This document shows, in pieces, positions 1 to 4,614 of a stretch of DNA of 6,970 nt; the stretch's first letter is position 1, and every line of letters starts with the position of its first letter. Made by a program: the position numbers and the translations under genes. The DNA is from DATJGF01 sp035495315 (lineage in GTDB: Bacteria; Verrucomicrobiota; Verrucomicrobiia; Limisphaerales; UBA8199): assembly GCA_035495315.1 (NCBI GenBank), contig DATJGF010000137.1, forward strand, positions 1 to 6,970, read 5' to 3'. The notes below the pieces were generated by a model. That model saw only the letters and a program-made list of their open reading frames with translations. It was not told the origin of the DNA and did no database searches.

Positions 1-1389
1 CGCACTCCAAGACCTGCGGAAGAACTAGAGCGAGCGTCCGTCCTTGTCGCCCTGCTCTGGTGCATGACTCTCTTAGGGTTAATCGTCGTTGGGCTGCTGC
101 ATTCCGCGCGCATGGATTTGATTGTCCAAAAGAACTACGGCGATCGCATCCAAGCACATTATATCGCGGTTGCTGGGATAGAAAAGGCCAAGGCCTTGCT
201 CTATCGCGACGCGCGCGATCGCAGCCGCATCAACCGTAATCATAGCGGGCAGCTGTATGATTCTCCTGAAGATTTCCGCGACGTGAGTTTCAGCCGAGGA
301 CAATTCCGGGTCTTTCATCAGGGCTCGTCGGAGGACAGCGGCAGCATTGTTTATGGAATCGATGACGAGGAATCCCGCCTAAATGTAAACTACGCCTCAT
401 TGGGTGCGTTCAGCAAAATTGAAAATATGACCCCCGATATCGCCGCCGCGATCATCGACTGGCGTGACGAAGATAACCAGGTCACACCCGGCGGCGCTGA
501 ATCCGATTATTACGCATCATTACAACCGCCCTATCTTCCACGCAACGGCCCCGTTCAGACCATTCGTGAGCTGCTGATGGTGCGGGGGATCACTCCCGAA
601 CTCCTCCTGGGGAGAAACGGGGGCAAAAACGGCGGCGACGACACTGAGCCGGCGACGGGTATTATCGACAACGGCTGGGCCAGCATGTTTACCCTTGATT
701 CGTGGGTCAACAACGTCAGTGCCGCTGGTGAAGATCGCGTGAACATCCAAACGGCCGATGAGCGGGCCCTCACCGCCGTTCGCGGGTTCAACGCCGATAT
801 CGCGCGAGCGATCGTCGCCTATCGCAACCAGCACCGATTTGACAATGTCGCCGACCTGCTCGATGTGACCGCGGCGCAAAACCAAAACCGCCCCGGTGCG
901 CAACCAAACCAACCCGCCGGCTCCCCGGATCAAAACCCAACGAACCCCGGCCAGGCGGGCGCCCAGAATCAGCCCGCTTCGAATCCTTCCGGCCCGAAAG
1001 TCATAAGCCAGGATTTGTTAATGGACGTTGCCGACGATCTGACCGTCCAAACGGCGCGCGAATTTCCGGGCGCGATTAATATCAACACCGCGCGGCTCGA
1101 AGTGCTGATGTGCCTGCCGGGTGTCACGCGGCAGTTGGCACACGCCATCATCTCTTACCGCCGGTCCAGCGGCTATTTTCCGAATACCGCTTGCCTGTTG
1201 CGGGTGCCGGGCTTTACCACGGACTTGCTCAAACAGGTGGCGCCGCTCGTCACCGCGCGTTCCGAGACATTCCGAATTCTAAGTGAGGGACGAATTAAGT
1301 CGTCTGGCGTTCGGCAGCGAGTCCAGGAGATTGTGCATGTCGGCTTGCACAGTCTCACCACCGTATCTTACCGGGAGGACGATCTGTGA
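1..1389 (+). CDS. gspK: Type II secretion minor pseudopilin GspK (5' end missing)
   Basis: GspK is the large minor pseudopilin that caps the pseudopilus tip with GspI and GspJ. The frame is open from base 1. The ATG at 64 falls inside the hydrophobic helix, so the true start lies upstream. Residues counted from the first codon in the window: an ERA/SVLVALL prepilin-peptidase-like site at 10-19 and a hydrophobic helix to about 34, with Ala rather than Glu at mature position 5, as expected for GspK. Next come DEESRLNVN (122-130), WRDEDN (154-159) and GAESDYY (165-171), the hallmark of the GspK alpha-helical domain. A first HhH unit, VNIQTADERAL, starts near 247. A 44-residue Pro/Asn/Gln linker follows (290-333), then a second unit, ININTARLEVL, near 359, and a closing beta segment. 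With 462 residues even without its start, it is longer than usual GspK proteins (about 330). It overlaps the next gene by 4 nt. The family call is firm; the extra HhH unit is unusual. Confidence 0.88.
   Translation, partial: RTPRPAEELERASVLVALLWCMTLLGLIVVGLLHSARMDLIVQKNYGDRIQAHYIAVAGIEKAKALLYRDARDRSRINRNHSGQLYDSPEDFRDVSFSRGQFRVFHQGSSEDSGSIVYGIDDEESRLNVNYASLGAFSKIENMTPDIAAAIIDWRDEDNQVTPGGAESDYYASLQPPYLPRNGPVQTIRELLMVRGITPELLLGRNGGKNGGDDTEPATGIIDNGWASMFTLDSWVNNVSAAGEDRVNIQTADERALTAVRGFNADIARAIVAYRNQHRFDNVADLLDVTAAQNQNRPGAQPNQPAGSPDQNPTNPGQAGAQNQPASNPSGPKVISQDLLMDVADDLTVQTAREFPGAININTARLEVLMCLPGVTRQLAHAIISYRRSSGYFPNTACLLRVPGFTTDLLKQVAPLVTARSETFRILSEGRIKSSGVRQRVQEIVHVGLHSLTTVSYREDDL
868..999 (+). 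other. Pro/Asn/Gln-rich linker inside GspK
   Basis: About 44 codons encode a segment made mostly of Pro, Asn, Gln, Gly and Ala, for example QNQNRPGAQPNQPAG. It separates the two NTA-type helix-hairpin-helix units of the GspK-like protein. It has no predicted secondary structure by eye and is probably a flexible spacer. The reading frame continues unbroken on both sides. Confidence 0.75.
1373..1379 (+). promoter_or_regulatory. Ribosome binding site for the GspL-like gene
   Basis: GGGAGGA lies 6 nt before the GTG at 1386, inside the last codons of the GspK gene. This is the only strong Shine-Dalgarno match at a gene junction in the window. It supports the GTG start, which overlaps the TGA stop of the preceding gene as GTGA. 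Confidence 0.8.
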
Positions 1390-3167
1390 GCGCATTCAAT
1401 TTGGCCAAAACCGTTCCCATCTATTTCGAAATCGGGCAGAGCACCCTGCGCGTCTTGCAGGGCGACCAGGGCCTCGAACTGCCACTGGAACGTTTGCCCG
1501 GCGGAAGACTCAGCAGCGGCTGCAAGGAAAACCTGATACTCAGCCTCAAGAGCTTCTTTAAACGAGACCGTTGGAAAGGTTCTGCTCGTGCGTTCTGCGC
1601 GATTTCTGCGCGAGGCGTCTCCTTGCGCCACATCACCCTGCCGAGCGCTTCAAAAGACCTCCACCGCCTGCTGCTGCTGCAAATCGAGAGCGAGTTCCCG
1701 CTGTCCCCGGACGAATTAGCCTGGGGCTACCTCCCCGTAAACCCCGGCAAAGCGCCCGGAAACGGTTCGCCGGCACAGCAGGAATACCTCATCGCCGCGG
1801 TAAAAAAGGAGGTCATCGAAGAATACACCGAACTGCTTTCCGCCTGCAGTGTAACTCCGGTCTTTACCGTTGCGGCTTTGGCGCGCCAGGACCTTTGCCC
1901 GAAAACAACCCGCCCGCAGGCCTTGTTGGATGTCGGCCGATTTTATTCCGAGCTTATTTTATTCGCCAACAACGTGCCGACCTCAATCCGCGTCCTGCCC
2001 TGGGGCGGCGAGACTATCACGCGGGCGATCGAAACAAAACTGGGTATCAGCCGGGCAGAGGCCGAAGAGCTCAAGCTCAAACGCGCGCAGGGACCGCTGA
2101 ATGATGTCGGGACGGAGCAAAAGGTCCAGGCCGCCATCGAAGAGGCACTGGATGCGCTCGCTCGCGCCGCCAATGGATACGTCTTGGGTGAAAAGGTTTA
2201 TCTCACCGGCCAAAGTGCGAGGCTCAAAGAATTAGGCCCGAGTCTGACGCGACGCCTGACTTCAGGGATCGTTTGCGAAACCTTGGAACCCGCCGTTGCT
2301 GTCGGCAAGTCCGCCGCAATTCAAGGCCTGCAGATTTCGGCCGACCCTGGCAACGGCAGACGACCTTTAATTATCCAGGGTAAACCGACCAATGGCAGCA
2401 CCAGGGAAGTCAGGACCGCGCCATGGCAATGGGTCGCCCTGGCGGGTTCTCTCGCACTTGCCATCCTGGCGTTGCCATACCTTGAAGCCGTTGCCCTCAA
2501 ACCCTACCTCGCCGGCAAGCTCACCGCGCTCAAAGCCGACCGCCGTAAACTCGCCATGATCGATGCCGAATGGGGTTTCTTTCAGCACCTTAAACAAAAT
2601 GCGCCACCTTACCTCGACGCGCTCTTTCTGCTGGCGAAAGCGGCCCCTCCCGGCGCCCGTTTTGACTCCCTTTCGATGAACCGCCGCGGCGATCTCTCCT
2701 TACGAGCCTCCATGCAGAATTCGCAGCAGGTCGCCGATTTCAGGTCCAAACTGATCGACTCCGGTTTTTTTGCCAACCTGACCGTCGAAGAGCAGACACC
2801 TTCACCGGATCGGCAAAAACTCACCGTGCGGATGAGCGCTCAATGGAAGCCGCTCAATGCGCGGCAAGCGCTTGCGTTCGGGCCCACCGCCGAAGAAATC
2901 GAGAAGGCCAAAACTCGCAAACGAGAACCACAGATGGGTGGGCCAATGCCGCCAATGATGGGCGGACCGATGATGCCCGGCCCGATGCCACCGGATCAGG
3001 GCGGCCCAGGCCCGGCACGCCCACGCCCCGCGAGAGTCAACCCAACCGGCGGAGCCCTGCCCCCTGAAGCCCTGCCCCCCGGAGCGATGCCACCTGGCGC
3101 GCTGCCGCCCGGCGCTGTCCCGCCTGGAGCCGTGCCGCCGTCGCAACCTCCTCCAACCAACCCCTAA
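1386..3167 (+). CDS. gspL: GspL-like assembly platform protein (PilM-PilN-type fusion) with a Pro/Gly-rich tail
   Basis: In T2SS, GspL anchors the secretion ATPase to the membrane platform; in type IV pili the same job is split between PilM and PilN. Residues 10-320 look like the PilM/FtsA actin fold: a phosphate-1-like YFEIGQST (13-20), a LDVGRFYSEL strand-turn (181-190) and an adenosine-motif-like YLTGQSARLKEL (272-283). The usual Asp of the first motif is Glu and the second Gly of LTGG is Gln, so nucleotide binding may be weak or lost. One membrane helix lies at about 347-368, followed by a short helical stretch and a PilN-like ferredoxin-fold domain (about 405-487). Residues 517-593 are a Met/Gly/Pro tail ending in six pentapeptides. 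The GTG start has a strong ribosome binding site and a 4-nt overlap with the upstream gene. At 593 residues it is longer than typical GspL (about 400). The fold assignment is by eye. Confidence 0.8.
   Translation: MSAFNLAKTVPIYFEIGQSTLRVLQGDQGLELPLERLPGGRLSSGCKENLILSLKSFFKRDRWKGSARAFCAISARGVSLRHITLPSASKDLHRLLLLQIESEFPLSPDELAWGYLPVNPGKAPGNGSPAQQEYLIAAVKKEVIEEYTELLSACSVTPVFTVAALARQDLCPKTTRPQALLDVGRFYSELILFANNVPTSIRVLPWGGETITRAIETKLGISRAEAEELKLKRAQGPLNDVGTEQKVQAAIEEALDALARAANGYVLGEKVYLTGQSARLKELGPSLTRRLTSGIVCETLEPAVAVGKSAAIQGLQISADPGNGRRPLIIQGKPTNGSTREVRTAPWQWVALAGSLALAILALPYLEAVALKPYLAGKLTALKADRRKLAMIDAEWGFFQHLKQNAPPYLDALFLLAKAAPPGARFDSLSMNRRGDLSLRASMQNSQQVADFRSKLIDSGFFANLTVEEQTPSPDRQKLTVRMSAQWKPLNARQALAFGPTAEEIEKAKTRKREPQMGGPMPPMMGGPMMPGPMPPDQGGPGPARPRPARVNPTGGALPPEALPPGAMPPGALPPGAVPPGAVPPSQPPPTNP
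2934..3164 (+). other. Met/Gly/Pro-rich C-terminal tail of the GspL-like protein
   Basis: Codons 517-593 encode a low-complexity tail beyond the PilN-like domain. The first part repeats GGPM-type blocks (MGGPMPPMMGGPMMPGP); the last part is a pentapeptide array. By topology it should lie in the periplasm. I do not know such a tail in standard GspL or PilN. It is in frame with no stop until 3165-3167, just before the next gene. Confidence 0.8.
3051..3140 (+). repeat. Six tandem 15-bp units encoding x-Ala-[Leu/Met/Val]-Pro-Pro
   Basis: Six consecutive 15-nt units read GALPP, EALPP, GAMPP, GALPP, GAVPP, GAVPP in the tail of the GspL-like protein. The units differ mainly at third codon positions (Pro as ccc, cct, cca, ccg), so the peptide is kept more strictly than the DNA. 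This argues for an old array held by selection on the protein rather than a recent slippage product. Its length is a multiple of three, so changes in copy number would not shift the frame. Confidence 0.85.
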
Positions 3168-3170
3168 TCG

Positions 3171-3731
3171 ATGCGCGCTTTAACTGATCGCGAGAAACGC
3201 ACCGTCCGAATTGGGGCGGCCATTATTGGCGCATACGTTCTGCTCTTTGGCGGGATGCAGCTCACCCATTTCTTCGAACGCAAACGAGTCGAATACCAGA
3301 AACTCGTCACAGAGGCGCGAACCCTTAAGGGCGAAATCCAGCTTTATGAGGACAAAGCCATTGCCCTCAAGAAACTGATGGAGACTTTCAATCTCGATCC
3401 CGCCCGACTCTCCCGCACCACCGCCGTCGCTGAAGCCAGCGCGGCAATTCAAAAAACAGCCGCGTCCACCGGCATACAGGTCGGTGCCGTGCGGGAGTCC
3501 TCCGGTCGACCAGCGAGCAAGGAATTAGGGACGATACAAATGGAAACCACCGGCCCGGTCCCGGCCGTGACGGCGTTATTGGGTCGCCTCGAGGCTGTCG
3601 GTTATCCGTTGGTCGTCGAAACCGTTCAGTTCAGTGCGGAACCGACGCGCCCCGGACAGATCAAAATGAGCCTGACTATCCAGGTGCTCGATTTCGACCA
3701 GTGGAAGAAAGATGAGGCTCCCAATGCTTGA
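3171..3731 (+). CDS. gspM: GspM/PilO-like inner-membrane platform protein
   Basis: This bitopic protein probably pairs with the GspL-like protein in the assembly platform. A short cytoplasmic start (MRALTDREKRTVR) leads into one membrane helix at about residues 13-29, then a charged, coiled-coil-like stretch (33-70). A ferredoxin-like alpha/beta domain follows (about 85-175), with a strand-helix-strand pattern ending in IKMSLTIQVLDF, typical of PilO/GspM. At 186 residues it is the normal size for either family, and it has none of the low-complexity inserts found in its neighbours. It starts 3 nt after the GspL stop with no visible Shine-Dalgarno sequence, so translational coupling is likely. 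Sequence similarity within this family is always low; the call rests on topology, size and position between the GspL-like and GspC-like genes. Confidence 0.75.
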   Translation: MRALTDREKRTVRIGAAIIGAYVLLFGGMQLTHFFERKRVEYQKLVTEARTLKGEIQLYEDKAIALKKLMETFNLDPARLSRTTAVAEASAAIQKTAASTGIQVGAVRESSGRPASKELGTIQMETTGPVPAVTALLGRLEAVGYPLVVETVQFSAEPTRPGQIKMSLTIQVLDFDQWKKDEAPNA

Positions 3732-4614
3732 ACGCGTCGAGCGCATATTACGCCTGGCTTGCGTGGTCTTAGCCGCTGCGCTGCTCGTCCGGTTCGTCTG
3801 GGGTATTGCCCATATTAATCCGCTTGCTCATCTCAAGATACCCGCCGTGCCCACTCTGGCAGCACAGGCCACAGCCGCCGGTGGAAAGGCAACGAATACG
3901 GTTAGCATTAAATCAGGGCCTAAACAGTCTACGAACACAGTGGCCGGCGCCAAACCCACGGAACAAACGAATTCTTCCACAGCGAGGAAGAGCGGCACCA
4001 ACACCGCATCGGAATCAGTCGTTCAGAAAACCAATTCCACGAATTTGACTGCTAAGGCCGCGGCGCTGGAGACAAACACGCCCAGTAGCACTAACGTCGT
4101 CACGCGCACTAATTCGGTCCCCGGCACTAATGTGATCGCCGCCGCGACGTCGGAACAGAGCCGCACCAACACGTCCAAGGAAAAAAACACCACAAACGCC
4201 TTAGCCGAAAGCCGGTCTCAAGCCAAGTCCACGAGCAGTAATTCGGCTCCGCCAAAGGTCGCCGGCAACGTAAACCCGCCGTCCATCCCGGGCATGCCTC
4301 CAAAACCGCGTGAACTGTCGCCGGAAATTCAAGCGCGCGTCGATCGCATCACGGATAGTGAAATCCTCGGACCGGTTATGCGCCCCATGCCGATGGCCCT
4401 GCTGGGCATTGCCGGCAACGTTGCCTTCATTCGCACCGCGACCGGGCAGACCGGCCTGGTCAAAGAAGGTGAGGACCTCGGCGACCTTAAACTGCTGCGC
4501 ATCGGCACCAACCGCGTGCTGGTCGAGCAGGAGGGCCAGAAAAAAGAATTGATGATCTTCTCAGGGTTAGGCGGCGAATCACTTGTACCTAAAGAATCCA
4601 CATCTCCACCATGA
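3712..4614 (+). CDS. gspC: GspC/PilP-like protein linking the platform to the secretin
   Basis: GspC (PilP in pili) spans the inner membrane once and contacts the secretin N0 domain through its periplasmic HR domain. Here a membrane helix covers about residues 12-34 and a Thr/Asn/Ser-rich linker covers about 55-190. The C-terminal domain (205-285) contains ALLGIAGNVAFIR, a glycine-rich turn, VKEGEDLGDLKLLRI and NRVLVEQEGQ, the beta-barrel pattern of the GspC homology region/PilP. No PDZ domain follows, unlike many proteobacterial GspC proteins. Two starts are possible: the ATG at 3712 (GGAAG 4 nt upstream) and the ATG at 3724 (GAGG 6 nt upstream, giving MLERVERIL). They overlap the preceding gene by 20 or 8 nt. 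The stop overlaps the secretin start as ATGA. Whether to call it GspC or PilP is uncertain; the role is the same. Confidence 0.78.
   Translation: MRLPMLERVERILRLACVVLAAALLVRFVWGIAHINPLAHLKIPAVPTLAAQATAAGGKATNTVSIKSGPKQSTNTVAGAKPTEQTNSSTARKSGTNTASESVVQKTNSTNLTAKAAALETNTPSSTNVVTRTNSVPGTNVIAAATSEQSRTNTSKEKNTTNALAESRSQAKSTSSNSAPPKVAGNVNPPSIPGMPPKPRELSPEIQARVDRITDSEILGPVMRPMPMALLGIAGNVAFIRTATGQTGLVKEGEDLGDLKLLRIGTNRVLVEQEGQKKELMIFSGLGGESLVPKESTSPP
3892..4197 (+). repeat. Thr-Asn-studded linker in the GspC-like protein
   Basis: Twelve Thr-Asn dipeptides occur in about 102 codons, including four consecutive hexads of the form x-TN-xxx (ETNTPS, STNVVT, RTNSVP, GTNVIA at 4069-4140). The Thr of these pairs uses all four codons (acg, acc, act, aca) and the Asn uses both aat and aac, so the pattern is kept at the protein level. 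The segment lies in the periplasm between the membrane helix and the HR/PilP domain. Confidence 0.85.

Noticed and set aside
520..933. 137-codon - strand open frame opposite GspK
   Set aside because: It is antisense to the conserved GspK and HhH motifs, has no plausible fold or ribosome binding site, and fits a shadow frame.
64..1389. ATG at 64 as the start of the GspK gene
   Set aside because: The frame is open to base 1, and the residues before the ATG complete the hydrophobic pilin-like helix and its cleavage site. The real start must be further upstream.
1571..2104. 177-codon + strand open frame in another phase inside the GspL-like gene
   Set aside because: It is Arg/Pro-rich with no recognisable domain, and lies wholly within a gene whose own frame shows clear PilM-type motifs. 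It is a GC-driven shadow frame.
2765..2771. Run of seven T as a programmed slippage site
   Set aside because: The reading frame continues normally through Phe-Phe and no alternative frame downstream encodes a convincing product. There is no supporting stem-loop that I can see.
3165..3172. Terminator or promoter between the GspL-like and GspM-like genes
   Set aside because: The gap is 3 nt, with no hairpin or T-run after the stop; the genes are best read as co-transcribed.
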